A program made the translations under genes and the position numbers. From Cyanobacteria bacterium UBA4641 (GTDB lineage Bacteria > Cyanobacteriota > Vampirovibrionia > Gastranaerophilales > Gastranaerophilaceae), in NCBI GenBank assembly GCA_002405805.1, contig DHMN01000051.1:1-64000 (forward strand): DNA of 64,000 bases. The letters run 5' to 3'. The notes beneath the pieces were generated by a model. That model searched no databases. It was given only the letters and a program-made list of their open reading frames with translations, and was not told the origin of the DNA. Shown one piece after another: positions 36,247 through 44,961 of the stretch. How positions within the stretch are numbered: the first letter of the stretch is position 1; each line of letters opens with the position of its first letter.

Positions 36247-36585
36247 ATGGAAATTTCAAAAATAACTTCATTTACGGCATCGGAAAATCCAACTTTACCA
36301 AATAACAAAAAGGTAAAAAGGGATTTTTTAACACAATTTCATGAAAAAACAAAAAATTCGGCAGATATGACCGATACTATTGTCGTTCCGCGCACCATTT
36401 TTAAAGGCTATTTAGGGATTATGGCAGGAACAACCTTACTATCTCTTGGCAGTTTTTTGAAAAAGCCTGCATTTTTTTCTAAGTTTTTGAGCGTTTCAGG
36501 CTTGTTGACTTCACTTTATGGAACATACGCTTTTGTCAGACCTTTCATCATAAAAGATGCAAAAGGGGTTGAAAAAGGTAACTAA
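36247..36585 (+). CDS. Small membrane protein with SFG-like tag, 112 aa
   Basis: Begins MEISKITSFTASENP, the tag family pattern with Phe at position 9. Two likely membrane helices follow (GYLGIMAGTTLLSLGSFL and FLSVSGLLTSLYGTYAFV). It lies in one unit with the 139-aa gene. Function unknown; the tag on a membrane protein argues that the tag itself is not a classical signal peptide. Confidence 0.72.
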   Translation: MEISKITSFTASENPTLPNNKKVKRDFLTQFHEKTKNSADMTDTIVVPRTIFKGYLGIMAGTTLLSLGSFLKKPAFFSKFLSVSGLLTSLYGTYAFVRPFIIKDAKGVEKGN

Positions 36586-36679
36586 ATGTTAAGCAAAATT
36601 TTGATATTTTAGCAATTTTAAATAATCACGCACATTAATATCACCACAAAAGTATAAAATTTAGAAAGTAGGTATAAGT

Positions 36680-37288
36680 ATGTGTTTTGTTTACACTGTT
36701 CAAAATATGAACCCAAGATTAGGCGCAAGAAAAGGCGATAGACAAGCTATCAGCGTATATGACAGAGAGCTCGGCAACAGAAGAGATATCATCACGACTC
36801 CAGATGCGGCAGAAGAGTTCATTTCTGACAGAAACAAAACATTGAAAAGAGCAAACAACACTTGCTGGGGACTTTTGGCAGGTGGCATTGCTCTAGGTGC
36901 TGCCGTTGGAGCAGCTATTATGGCGAAAAAAGCATCAAAATTGGGTAAATTAATTGATGAAAAATTAAACCCAAGATACGCAGAAAAATATCAAGAAGAG
37001 CTACAAAAACATATAAATGAAGGTTTTAGCAAAGACACATTTAGCGAATTTATGGTAAAACTAGATGTATTAAGTGAAGATGCTTTCAAAAATTTAAGTT
37101 TCAAGTTAAATGATTTGTTCTCAAAAGATAAAAATGAATTTCTAAAACCTAGCATGACAAAAGAAAGTTTAGAAGGTGCAGGAATTGGCGCTCTAGGTGG
37201 AACACTTGTCGGGATAATGCCTAGTTTTGTAATTCCTGAAAATGCAGATAAAAAGGTTACCGCAGAATTTATTGAGAATAACAAATAG
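36680..37288 (+). CDS. Hypothetical membrane protein, 202 aa
   Basis: Begins MCFVYTVQNMNPRLGARKGDR. A Gly/Ala-rich helix (GLLAGGIALGAAVGAAIMA) near residue 65-85 and a second (GAGIGALGGTLVGIMPSFVI) near 170-190 flank a charged helical middle. Glycine-zipper helices suggest membrane association. Small upstream gap to the previous gene (94 bases). No recognised family. Confidence 0.72.
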   Translation: MCFVYTVQNMNPRLGARKGDRQAISVYDRELGNRRDIITTPDAAEEFISDRNKTLKRANNTCWGLLAGGIALGAAVGAAIMAKKASKLGKLIDEKLNPRYAEKYQEELQKHINEGFSKDTFSEFMVKLDVLSEDAFKNLSFKLNDLFSKDKNEFLKPSMTKESLEGAGIGALGGTLVGIMPSFVIPENADKKVTAEFIENNK

Positions 37289-37351
37289 GATAATTCGCAC
37301 GCGGTCTAAACTTTGTTGTGGATACTCTTCGTATTATCATAAATGTAAAAC

Positions 37352-37370
37352 TGAACTGACTATAATATGA
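37352..37370. repeat. Dispersed motif TGAACTGACTATAATATGA, copy 2
   Basis: One base different from the copy at 4147. A degenerate GGATTGC-type sequence lies just before it (about 37311-37340). Confidence 0.6.
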
Positions 37371-37387
37371 AGAAAAGATTTGAAAAT

Positions 37388-38437
37388 CTACATACCTTCA
37401 AAGTAATTGATTTTCATAGCCGCGCGAACATCATGCATTGTTTTCGCAGCAACTTCGCGAGCCTCTGCGGTACCTTTTTTCAAAATTTCATAAACTTCAG
37501 GAATACGTTGTTCCCACATTTTTCGACGCGTTCTGATTGGTTCTAATTCTTTTTGAATAACGTTATTTAGGAATTTTTTAACCTTGACATCGCCCAAACC
37601 GCCACGTTGATAGTGAGCTTTTAATTCATCAAGATTTTTATATTCCGGCAAAAATTCTGCAAAATGTTCATCTCTGCAAAACGCATCAAGATAAATAAAT
37701 ACAGGATTATTTTCGGTTTCGCCGGGGTCTTCAATTCTCAAATGGTTAGGGTCTGTGAACATAGACATAATTTTCTTTTTGATGTCCTCAGGTTCATCTG
37801 ACAAATAAATGCAATTGCCTAAAGATTTACTCATTTTAGCCTTACCGTCAGTTCCCGGAAGACGTAAACAAGCACTGTTTTGAGGCAATACGATATTTGG
37901 TTCAACCAGAGTTTCACCATACAAAGTGTTGAACTTGTGAACAATTTCACGACACTGTTCAATCATAGGTTTTTGGTCTTCGCCTGCAGGAACAGTATTT
38001 GCTCCGAATGCTGTAATATCAGCAGATTGACTAATCGGATAAGCCAAAAATCCCATAGGAATATTAGCCTCAAAGTTTCTCATTTTGATTTCGGTTTTAA
38101 CGGTCGGATTTCTTTGAGCACGAGATACTGTAACCAAATTCATATAGTAAAAAGTCAACTCGGTTAATTCAGGAATCATTGATTGAATGAGAATAGTTGA
38201 TTTAGCAGGGTCAATACCACAAGCCAAATAATCAAGCGCAACTTCAATGATATTATCGCGCACTTTTTGCGGATTTTCGGCATTATCAGTCAAAGCTTGA
38301 GCATCAGCAATCATAATAAAAATTTTGTCATAATCACCCAAGTTTTGAATTGCAACACGTTCGCGCAAAGAACCTACATAATGTCCGATATGAAGTCTAC
38401 CGGTTGGTCTGTCACCTGTTAATATAACTTTTCCCAT
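37388..38437 (-). CDS. trpS: Tryptophanyl-tRNA synthetase
   Basis: 349 residues, class Ic synthetase. HIGH at about residues 17-20 ([11 protein letters not shown]), the Trp-site [26 protein letters not shown], and KMSKS ([11 protein letters not shown]). AGGAAAAG precedes ATG. Single gene on the minus strand. Length and motifs normal. Confidence 0.97.
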   Translation of the reverse strand: MGKVILTGDRPTGRLHIGHYVGSLRERVAIQNLGDYDKIFIMIADAQALTDNAENPQKVRDNIIEVALDYLACGIDPAKSTILIQSMIPELTELTFYYMNLVTVSRAQRNPTVKTEIKMRNFEANIPMGFLAYPISQSADITAFGANTVPAGEDQKPMIEQCREIVHKFNTLYGETLVEPNIVLPQNSACLRLPGTDGKAKMSKSLGNCIYLSDEPEDIKKKIMSMFTDPNHLRIEDPGETENNPVFIYLDAFCRDEHFAEFLPEYKNLDELKAHYQRGGLGDVKVKKFLNNVIQKELEPIRTRRKMWEQRIPEVYEILKKGTAEAREVAAKTMHDVRAAMKINYFEGM

Positions 38438-38756
38438 AATCTTTTCCTACCTAACCTTTCACAAATTCTATTATCTAATAGATGGAAAGCCTTTGTCAAG
38501 AAAGATTTGAGTTATCAAATGTTTTTCGACTACGTGATGATAATGTTTTCATCATCAATCATATAGTTTAACCTTGTTTCATGCATAGTTATCGTATCAT
38601 CTGATAGTAAAATTTTTGTTTTATATTTGCAAGTGCCAATAGTATAAATAATACTTGTGAAAATATTTTTTGCCATGGAAAAGGAAACTTACTAGCAAAA
38701 TTTAAAATTCAGGGATTTTAAGTTAAATGTAAAACAAATTATAATAGGAGAATAAA
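38438..38756. other. Spacer, possibly holding a small minus-strand gene
   Basis: 319 bases. The only sustained frame is the 48-residue one listed at 38530-38676. The region next to 38757 carries TATAAT and AGGAG for that gene. Confidence 0.5.
38530..38676 (-). CDS. Tentative 48-residue protein
   Basis: Minus-strand ATG at 38676, frame open to TAG. The residues read plausibly (KTKILLSDDTITMHETRL), but there is no Shine-Dalgarno and no obvious promoter. It may be a decayed or chance frame; listed with low confidence. Confidence 0.25.
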   Translation of the reverse strand: MAKNIFTSIIYTIGTCKYKTKILLSDDTITMHETRLNYMIDDENIIIT

Positions 38757-39107
38757 ATGACCCCAATAGTAGCAGACATAAACCCAAGTATTAGAAACTA
38801 CGCAGCAAAAACAGGACAACTTGTTACAAAAATACCTCTAAAAAATGAGACTGATGCATATTTAATGACAAACGACAAATCTTGTGATGTACTTTTATTA
38901 AAAGGGAAAGAAATTGTAGGTGGTAAAGGCTTCCGCAGCACAAACGGACTTGAACATGCTAAATTTTTCAAAGAAACAATGATGGAACTTCAAAAAAATG
39001 CGAAAAAAGGAGTTTCTGTATTTGGCGAATTTATCAAATCATGCGACTTGGCTAATCCACAAATTATGGACAATTTCATCAGTACCCTAGAAAAAGCGAT
39101 AAAATAA
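38757..39107 (+). CDS. Small hypothetical protein, 116 aa
   Basis: AGGAG seven bases before ATG and TATAAT further up. Begins MTPIVADINPSIRNYAAKTG; a beta-rich middle (AYLMTNDKSCDVLLL, KEIVGGKGF) and two C-terminal helices. Composition and helix-rich end resemble the SFG-tagged small proteins but the tag is not clear. Monocistronic, with a terminator. Confidence 0.7.
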   Translation: MTPIVADINPSIRNYAAKTGQLVTKIPLKNETDAYLMTNDKSCDVLLLKGKEIVGGKGFRSTNGLEHAKFFKETMMELQKNAKKGVSVFGEFIKSCDLANPQIMDNFISTLEKAIK

Positions 39108-39120
39108 AATTCAAAAACAT

Positions 39121-39148
39121 AAAAAGAGCCTTAAAAAGGCTCTTTTTT
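39121..39148. terminator. Bidirectional terminator
   Basis: AAAAAGAGCCTT / AAGGCTCTTTTT, T run following, shared by 38757 and 39184 genes that converge. Confidence 0.9.
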
Positions 39149-39183
39149 AATACATAAAACGCTACAAAAGTTTCTCATTTTTT

Positions 39184-39909
39184 CTATTTTATATCAGGTA
39201 TTTCTAAATCATATTTTGCTACCAAACTCTCTAGTGTAGCTATAGAAACGGCGTCATCGTAATTAAAACAGATATCTAACCTGATATTATCAAAATACTT
39301 CTTATAAAATGCGATTTGCTGTTTATACAATTCAATATTATCAATAGATTCATACCATTTTCGTTCAATTATTTGCGCCTTTTTTACATTAGGATAAAAA
39401 ATATAACTATTTTGCGCAGTTTTTATTTCCATTGAAAAATGTTCAACATAAACTGAACTTCCAAATCCTTTTTGAGAAAATAAAGTGTTGATATATCCGC
39501 GTAGTAAAACACTTACTATATCAGATTTATTAATTGTAAAATCATATTTTGGGCAGGTATTTTTAAAAAAGATGTTATCATCATAAAAACACACATATTC
39601 AATATTAGGAGTTGTATAGAATTCTTTTTTGCTCTTCATGTATCTGAATAGACCCTGAATAAAATTTATAAAAAAATAAATAGGACAACAAATAAAAATA
39701 AAAAACATAGCTAAAGTTATTTCCCAGCCAGAAGATACAACAATATTAAGAAAGGCTTTTAGTTCACTAATATAATTTCCTTCCGGACAACTATACAAAA
39801 ACATTAGAAAGAATGCAACATACATAAAAACACCAATAAAATAACAAATTGGGCAAAGTAAACTTATATTTTCAGGAATATTATAATTTATTGAAAAATC
39901 TATTTTCAT
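39184..39909 (-). CDS. Membrane protein, 241 aa, unknown
   Basis: Two hydrophobic segments in the first 110 residues (ICYFIGVFMYVAFFLMFLY and LAMFFIFICCPIYFFINFI), then a cytosolic-looking mixed domain with KRKWYESID-like helices and a C-terminal helical end. The arrangement recalls bacterial PH/DUF-type two-pass proteins but I cannot name it. No close upstream gene on this strand. Confidence 0.7.
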   Translation of the reverse strand: MKIDFSINYNIPENISLLCPICYFIGVFMYVAFFLMFLYSCPEGNYISELKAFLNIVVSSGWEITLAMFFIFICCPIYFFINFIQGLFRYMKSKKEFYTTPNIEYVCFYDDNIFFKNTCPKYDFTINKSDIVSVLLRGYINTLFSQKGFGSSVYVEHFSMEIKTAQNSYIFYPNVKKAQIIERKWYESIDNIELYKQQIAFYKKYFDNIRLDICFNYDDAVSIATLESLVAKYDLEIPDIK

Positions 39910-40029
39910 TTACTATATTATATCATATTTTTAAAATAGTTAAAACACCAAAACTAATAGATTATTTTATACTCACTCTGCCGAGCTAAAAGAATCCAGT
40001 GAATTGTTTTGGCGAGAGGCTCGGAATGT

Positions 40030-40043
40030 AATTCCGAGTTGCG
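40030..40043. repeat. Inverted 14-bp copy of the tRNA-Phe 3' end
   Basis: AATTCCGAGTTGCG matches, in opposite orientation, bases 40102-40115 in the T-arm and acceptor stem of tRNA-Phe. The terminator lies between. Confidence 0.6.
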
Positions 40044-40069
40044 ATTTTGATTCGATATTTTCTAATAAA

Positions 40070-40091
40070 AAAAGAGCCTTTCGGCTCTTTT
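40070..40091 (-). terminator. Terminator of tRNA-Phe
   Basis: AAAAGAGCC-tttc-GGCTCTTTT; on the minus strand it is followed by a run of U. Confidence 0.85.
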
Positions 40092-40094
40092 AAA

Positions 40095-40170
40095 TGGTGC
40101 CGCAACTCGGAATTGAACCAAGGACACAGGGATTTTCAGTCCCTTGCTCTACCAACTGAGCTATTGCGGC
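40095..40170 (-). tRNA. tRNA-Phe (anticodon GAA)
   Basis: Acceptor GCCGCAA/TTGCGGC, D-arm GCTC...GAGC, anticodon arm AGGGA-CTGAAAA-TCCCT with GAA, T-arm GTTCAATTC. The genome encodes ACCA at the 3' end, unlike tRNA-Lys here. Confidence 0.97.
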
Positions 40171-40187
40171 TTATTCAGTTTTCATAA

Positions 40188-40197
40188 CCGATATCGG
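40188..40197. promoter_or_regulatory. Palindrome in the tRNA-Phe leader
   Basis: CCGATATCGG, extended by nearly symmetric TA-x flanks, lies between the start site and the mature tRNA. The other tRNA gene also has a leader palindrome. Confidence 0.45.
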
Positions 40198-40208
40198 CTA
40201 CGTTTTTT

Positions 40209-40236
40209 ATTATATGTGCTGAATATTCAAAGTCAA
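40209..40236 (-). promoter_or_regulatory. Promoter of tRNA-Phe
   Basis: Minus strand TTGACT, 16-base spacer, TATAAT (plus-strand 40209-40214). Confidence 0.75.
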
Positions 40237-40320
40237 TAGGAAGTTTTAAAAATTAAAAAAGTTTTCAGCATGGTAATGCCGACCGACTAAAAGTTACTAT
40301 CCATTTGACATCAGCCATTT

Positions 40321-40340
40321 TGAACTGACTAGAATATTAG
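40321..40340. repeat. Dispersed motif TGAACTGACTAGAATATTAG, copy 3
   Basis: Matches the 4147 copy over 17 bases. Confidence 0.6.
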
Positions 40341-40405
40341 TTTAACTGAAGCAAAACGCAATATTCTGTTCCTACTTGAATAAAACATTTTAGTCTTATG
40401 CTTAG

Positions 40406-40433
40406 GAGACCCTGAAACGAGTTCAGGGTGACA
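40406..40433. repeat. Palindrome-family copy GAGACCCTGAA-N5-TTCAGGGTGACA
   Basis: Stem CCCTGAA/TTCAGGG, compensated relative to other copies. Confidence 0.8.
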
Positions 40434-40515
40434 TAGCTCTCTTTGCTCAATTTATCACACGGCGAGCTTACCAAAATTCGCAGGTCAAGGTGACATAGAC
40501 CTTTTTGAATGGCAA

Positions 40516-40544
40516 GAGATTCTGAATCAAGTCCAAAATGTGAC
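40516..40544. repeat. Degenerate palindrome-family copy
   Basis: GAGATTCTGAA then TCCAAAATGTGACA; the right arm has decayed. Confidence 0.5.
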
Positions 40545-40595
40545 AATGACTTACGCGCGAAAAAAATGTTTCATTCATATATCATATCAATACAA

Positions 40596-40631
40596 ACGAC
40601 GGAGCAAACGCTAACGCGTTCGCTCCGTCGT
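40596..40631 (-). terminator. Terminator of infC
   Basis: Ten-base stem ACGACGGAGC/GCTCCGTCGT with an inner AACG/CGTT stem; the U run beyond it is weak. Confidence 0.65.
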
Positions 40632-40658
40632 AATACTATATAATTCAGCCTCTACAAC

Positions 40659-41198
40659 TTATGATTGAGGTGCTAGGTACAATGTAACATTTCTACCTTC
40701 TAATTGAGGTTTCTTTTCCACTTGTAATGGGTCATTTGCCAAATCGGCAAGGAATCTGTTTGCAAGTTCAAATGCAAGATTTGAGTGCTGCATTTCACGA
40801 CCTCTCAACATTACAACGATTTTAACCTTGTTACCTTGTGAAATAAATTTTCTAACACTTTTGATTCTAACTTCGTAATCATGAACATCAATTTTATAAC
40901 GAACTTTTACTTCTTTAATTTCAACTACGTGTTGTTTTTTCTTTGCCTCTTTAGCTTTTTTAGCTAATTCGTATTTATACTTACCATAATCCAAAATCTT
41001 TGCTACCGGTGGTGCTTGGTTAGGACTGATTAACACCAAATCCAAATCTGCTTCTTCTGCCATTTGCAAAGCTTTTGAAGTTGGAACAATACCATGATTT
41101 GTTCCTTTATCATCAATTAATCTTACTTCTTTTGAACGAATACGTTCATTCATTATTGTTTTATCTCTGTCTCTGGATGACCTATTATCGTTAGCTAT
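40659..41198 (-). CDS. infC: Translation initiation factor IF-3, apparent AUA start
   Basis: 179 residues if it starts at ATA 41198-41196, eight bases after GGAG (41207-41210). The first ATG (41153) has no ribosome site, and starting there removes 15 residues that cyanobacterial-type IF-3 has before the INERIR segment. IF-3 holds the 30S subunit apart and proofreads start codons. Motifs: NERIRSKEVRLI, LDLVLISPNQAPPVAKILDYGKYKYE, then the C-domain KEVKVRYKIDVHDYEVR and VVMLRGREMQH. infC of many bacteria uses AUU or similar rare starts for self-control; ATA here fits that logic. Confidence 0.9.
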   Translation of the reverse strand: MANDNRSSRDRDKTIMNERIRSKEVRLIDDKGTNHGIVPTSKALQMAEEADLDLVLISPNQAPPVAKILDYGKYKYELAKKAKEAKKKQHVVEIKEVKVRYKIDVHDYEVRIKSVRKFISQGNKVKIVVMLRGREMQHSNLAFELANRFLADLANDPLQVEKKPQLEGRNVTLYLAPQS

Positions 41199-41475
41199 GG
41201 TTTTATCTCCTATATTTAAGTAATACTACGACTTTATAATACCATGAACAAGAAAAATATGCTATATATTAAGCTTTCTTTGAAATATCGTTTTACGTTA
41301 AGAATTGTAACATCTGAAAATTTCACGAGATTAAAGGGTTTTGACCTTGTTTGTAAAAATTCTAATAAACATTTTCTAAAGTTTATTCAAAAACTAACCG
41401 ATAAATAACTTGTTGAAAGACAAAACAGATTAAGGATATTTACCCGAAGAAAAGTTAAATAAGGAGCATTTAAGT
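41199..41475. other. Intergenic region between divergent infC and a small gene
   Basis: No gene. A possible TTGAAA-16-GATATT promoter (41413-41440) serves the 47-residue gene; the infC promoter could not be assigned clearly. Confidence 0.4.
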
Positions 41476-41619
41476 ATGGAAAACACACAGGCTGAATCAA
41501 TTATCGCATCTATGGAAATTTCAAGAGTAGAGACTAAACAAGTTGATATCTCAGAACCTATCCAAAAATTATTCGACGAGTGTTTAAATTTTATTTCAGT
41601 AAACGATTTTAATATTTAA
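41476..41619 (+). CDS. Small protein, 47 aa, not otherwise listed
   Basis: ATG 41476 preceded by AAGGAG at nine bases, followed by a strong terminator: a complete small transcription unit. Sequence begins MENTQAESIIASMEIS, acidic, with one Cys (FDECLNF) and no membrane segment. No family recognised. SD and terminator make a real gene likely. Confidence 0.65.
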   Translation: MENTQAESIIASMEISRVETKQVDISEPIQKLFDECLNFISVNDFNI

Positions 41620-41643
41620 ACAAAGCCTGAAACAAAAAAATGT

Positions 41644-41672
41644 ACCCACGGATTTTTTATCCGTGGGTTTCT
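41644..41672 (+). terminator. Rho-independent terminator after the 47-aa gene
   Basis: ACCCACGGAT/ATCCGTGGGT, T loop, then TTTC TT. Confidence 0.9.
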
Positions 41673-41795
41673 TGTATCTAAATATCCATTATTCCTAGTC
41701 TTTTGGTTTTACTATACAGAAATTAACAATTAACCGCTTGTATATATACAGAACGAATAACTTGTAATAAAATAGAGCCTGAGAAGGGAGCAAAC

Positions 41796-43943
41796 ATGAA
41801 AAAATCATTAGTAACTCTAAGCAGACTGGCGCTAATTGTTTGTATGCTAAACGGAATTGCATTCGCTGATTTCAAGGAACACTATGACCTTGGACAAAGT
41901 TATCTGTTGCAATATCAATATTCTGGCGCTATCACTGAATTTAAAAGCGCATTGAGAATAAATTACCTCGACAATTCTGCAAGAATTGGACTTATCAATT
42001 CTTACATTTCAAGAGGGGTTGAATATGCAAACAAAGATAAAAACTACGCAAAAGCTGCCGATGATTTCAGAAGTGCTCTTTTTTATCTGACATACTACCC
42101 AGGGCAAGGTGCTGTGCAAAATTCAGCATCTAATATTGCACAAGTGCAAAGCAACTTGGATAACTGCTTATCTGCAATAAAATTTGACACGTCTCCGCAA
42201 AACAGATACGCAACAGCAAAGAAATTAAGAGCCGAAGGGAACTTCCCTGCTGCAGCATTTGAATTTATCCAATCGCTCGGAAACAGAAGTCTACAAAAAG
42301 ACAGTTTTGAACAAGTCGGCGATATTATGAAAATTCTAGGCAATGACCCAAAATCTGCCGAATACTACAAAAAAGCAATTTCTGTTGCTCCATCAGATTT
42401 AGATTTACGACTTGCGTACGCAAAGATTTTAGACAACATGGGCGCAACTGATGATGCGCTGACTCAATACAGCACGGTTTTATCTAAAACTACAGCTGAT
42501 GATAAGGAACTTTTATATACATTAGAGAGAACCTTTAGTAAAAAATTACAAGATTCACCAACCAACGCAAACCTCAACGCGAATATGGGTGCAATTTTAC
42601 AAAAAGAAAATAAATTAGATGAGGCTCTAACTTACTACAAAGAGGCTGAGAAACTCGACCCATCTAATATTAACACCAGAATTAACACAGGTACTCTTTA
42701 TCAACAAAAAGAGGATTACAGAACTGCAATCAAGGCTTACGAATCAGTATTAATTCTTTATCCTGACAATGTCAATGCGAATTTATACCGCGCACAATGT
42801 TATGACAAATTGGGCGAAACAAAAATCGCACAAGAAGGGTTCAAAAAAGTTAAAGCCCTTGACCCAAATAACGAATACTTGAAAGTTCAAATGGTGTCAA
42901 ATGCAAAAAAAACAATGTCTCCTGAAGAATTTGTATCTTACGTAAACACTGAAATGACAGATATGAACCCTGCAGGAATAATTTACGATTACGCTTTAGA
43001 ACTCCACAAAAACGGAAAAATTGACAACGCGATTTATATGTATAATGCGGCAATTAAAGCGGACAGCAAAAATCCTGAAATTTATGTAAACTTGGCACTG
43101 GCACAAGCTCAAGCCAAGAATTATGATGGAGCTTTAAATACACTAAATTCCGCACAAGCTAAATTCCCAAAAAACACAACCATCACAGACACTTCAAAAA
43201 ATATCTCTGCAATGAAAACAGATGATACTCTAAATAAAGCGGCAGATGCTTATAATAATAAAGATTACCAAACTGCAATCAACAATTATCTTGCAATTTC
43301 GCCTGCCACAACGGATTCAATGCGTGGCGTGGCATCTGCATATTATGAAATGGGCAATTTAGATAAAGCTATTGAATACTATCAAAAAGCATTAGAACTG
43401 AAACCGATTGATTCAGATTTGGCTTACTATATCGCTCGTCTGTACGGAGAAAAAGAAGATTATGCAAACGCGAAGCCATACTTGCAAAAAGCTATCGCTT
43501 TTAACAAGAATAACACAGATGCGATTGAATACTTAAAATCAATCGAAGAATCAGAGCAAGCCAACAAGTTAAACGATGCGATTGCACTTTACGATGATAG
43601 TAAATTTGATGAAAGTTTAGCAAAATTTAACGAAATATTAGCAAAAGACGGACAAAATTCATACGCGCTGTATTATCGTGGTATGATTTATGATACAAAA
43701 GAAAAACGCAACGAAGCTATTGCAGATTTGAAAAAAGCGTACAGCTTAAACAAAGATTTCACTATTTGTAACTACCTAATCGCAACAGATTACGATGCAT
43801 TGGGCAAATACAAAGATGCTTATACATATTACACAACTTATGCAAATTCAAATGTTCAAGATGATGAATATAAGCAATATGCAAAAGCCAGAGCCGAAGA
43901 ACTAAAACAATATGCAACAAACACAACCACAACAAAAAAATAG
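41796..43943 (+). CDS. Secreted/periplasmic TPR-repeat protein, 715 aa
   Basis: A signal peptide (MKKSLVTLSRLALIVCMLNGIAFA, cleavage after about 24) leads into about 15 TPR units (for example ALTYYKEAEKLDPSNIN, AIEYYQKALELKPIDSD). GGGAG precedes ATG. Likely periplasmic scaffold for an envelope process; partner unknown. Its 3' end overlaps the start of dusB by 32 bases. Confidence 0.85.
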   Translation: MKKSLVTLSRLALIVCMLNGIAFADFKEHYDLGQSYLLQYQYSGAITEFKSALRINYLDNSARIGLINSYISRGVEYANKDKNYAKAADDFRSALFYLTYYPGQGAVQNSASNIAQVQSNLDNCLSAIKFDTSPQNRYATAKKLRAEGNFPAAAFEFIQSLGNRSLQKDSFEQVGDIMKILGNDPKSAEYYKKAISVAPSDLDLRLAYAKILDNMGATDDALTQYSTVLSKTTADDKELLYTLERTFSKKLQDSPTNANLNANMGAILQKENKLDEALTYYKEAEKLDPSNINTRINTGTLYQQKEDYRTAIKAYESVLILYPDNVNANLYRAQCYDKLGETKIAQEGFKKVKALDPNNEYLKVQMVSNAKKTMSPEEFVSYVNTEMTDMNPAGIIYDYALELHKNGKIDNAIYMYNAAIKADSKNPEIYVNLALAQAQAKNYDGALNTLNSAQAKFPKNTTITDTSKNISAMKTDDTLNKAADAYNNKDYQTAINNYLAISPATTDSMRGVASAYYEMGNLDKAIEYYQKALELKPIDSDLAYYIARLYGEKEDYANAKPYLQKAIAFNKNNTDAIEYLKSIEESEQANKLNDAIALYDDSKFDESLAKFNEILAKDGQNSYALYYRGMIYDTKEKRNEAIADLKKAYSLNKDFTICNYLIATDYDALGKYKDAYTYYTTYANSNVQDDEYKQYAKARAEELKQYATNTTTTKK

Positions 43944-44898
43944 AGTCAAAGAACTCATAAAAAGTAAAGTTTCCCTTGCTCCAATGGCAGGGATTACTGA
44001 CTATGTGTTGCGTTCTTTGGTGCGCAAATATTCACCTGATGCGCTATTAACTACAGAAATGATTAGTTCTGAATTTTTGGCTCAAAATGTTGAAACTGAA
44101 ATTACCAAACTTGATGAAAATCACCATCCGATTGTTTATCAAATTTGCGGACACAAACCGCATTTGATGAAATATTCGGCTCAATATTTGACTCAATTTG
44201 CAGATATGATTGACATAAATATGGGCTGTCCTGTAAATAAAGTTGTGAAGGGACAAGACGGTTCAGCATTGATGCGCAATCCGCGCTTGGCTATGGATTT
44301 GGTACAAGCAGTAAAAGAGGGGACAAATAAACCTGTCAGTGTAAAATTTCGCCTTGGCTACACTCAAGATGAAATGAATTTTATAGAATTTGGTCAGCAA
44401 ATGCAAGAGACAGGAGCGGAATTTATTACAATTCACGGAAGAACGCGCTCTCAGTTTTACGCAGGTCATGCAGATTGGGCAAAAATTCGAGAATTGAAAG
44501 AAAATGTTGATATTCCTGTCTTTGCAAACGGTGATATTACATCAATTGAAACTGCCGTTGAATGTCTTGAACAAAGTAAAGCCGACGGTGTTGCAATAGG
44601 TAGAGGAGTTCTTGGCGACCCTACTTTGATAAATCGAGTTTCTAAATATTTAACTACAGGAAAATACTTAAACCCTCCGACACTAAATGAAAAACTAGAT
44701 ATGATGAAGGTTCACCTTGATGAAGAAATCAAATTGCGCGGAGAAAATGTTGCAATAAAATTCTTTAGAAAATTTTACCCATATTATATTGCAGGAATAA
44801 GAAACGCCTCTAAAATCCGTGGAGTTCTTGTATTAGAAGAAGATTACAACAAGATTTTAGAATATATCGACTATATAAAGAAAGAAAATTCTATTTAA
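43912..44898 (+). CDS. dusB: tRNA-dihydrouridine synthase
   Basis: 328 residues. FMN-dependent reduction of uridine to dihydrouridine in tRNA D-loops. TIM-barrel motifs: LAPMAGITDYVLR, ICGHKPHLM, DINMGCPVNKVVKGQDGSALM with the catalytic Cys, HGRTRSQFYAGHADW, ANGDITS and AIGRGVLGDPTLI (FMN phosphate). The overlap with the TPR gene means translation coupling. The exact start is uncertain: the frame before LIKSKVSLAPM has no clear ribosome site. Confidence 0.92.
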   Translation: MQQTQPQQKNRVKELIKSKVSLAPMAGITDYVLRSLVRKYSPDALLTTEMISSEFLAQNVETEITKLDENHHPIVYQICGHKPHLMKYSAQYLTQFADMIDINMGCPVNKVVKGQDGSALMRNPRLAMDLVQAVKEGTNKPVSVKFRLGYTQDEMNFIEFGQQMQETGAEFITIHGRTRSQFYAGHADWAKIRELKENVDIPVFANGDITSIETAVECLEQSKADGVAIGRGVLGDPTLINRVSKYLTTGKYLNPPTLNEKLDMMKVHLDEEIKLRGENVAIKFFRKFYPYYIAGIRNASKIRGVLVLEEDYNKILEYIDYIKKENSI

Positions 44899-44902
44899 AA
44901 TT

Positions 44903-44940
44903 AAAAAGACCCTGCCAAAATTTTCAGCAAGGTCTTTTTT
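44903..44940. terminator. Bidirectional terminator
   Basis: AAAAAGACC ... GGTCTTTTT with inner TGC/GCA pairing, between dusB and the convergent small gene. Confidence 0.85.
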
Positions 44941-44961
44941 AGTCTTATTAAACACATCCGA

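Larger units (their letters stand above)
40171..40658. other. Gap between tRNA-Phe and infC, repeats and promoter
   Basis: Holds the tRNA promoter, one TGAACTGACTAGAATATTAG motif (40321-40340), two palindrome-family members and the infC terminator. No gene is supported; a 69-residue minus-strand frame is made of repeat sequence. Confidence 0.6.

Noticed and set aside
38481..38570. 29-residue plus-strand frame
   Set aside because: No ribosome site and it overlaps the more plausible minus-strand frame.
40337..40546. 69-residue minus-strand frame
   Set aside because: Made of dispersed repeat sequence, no start signal.
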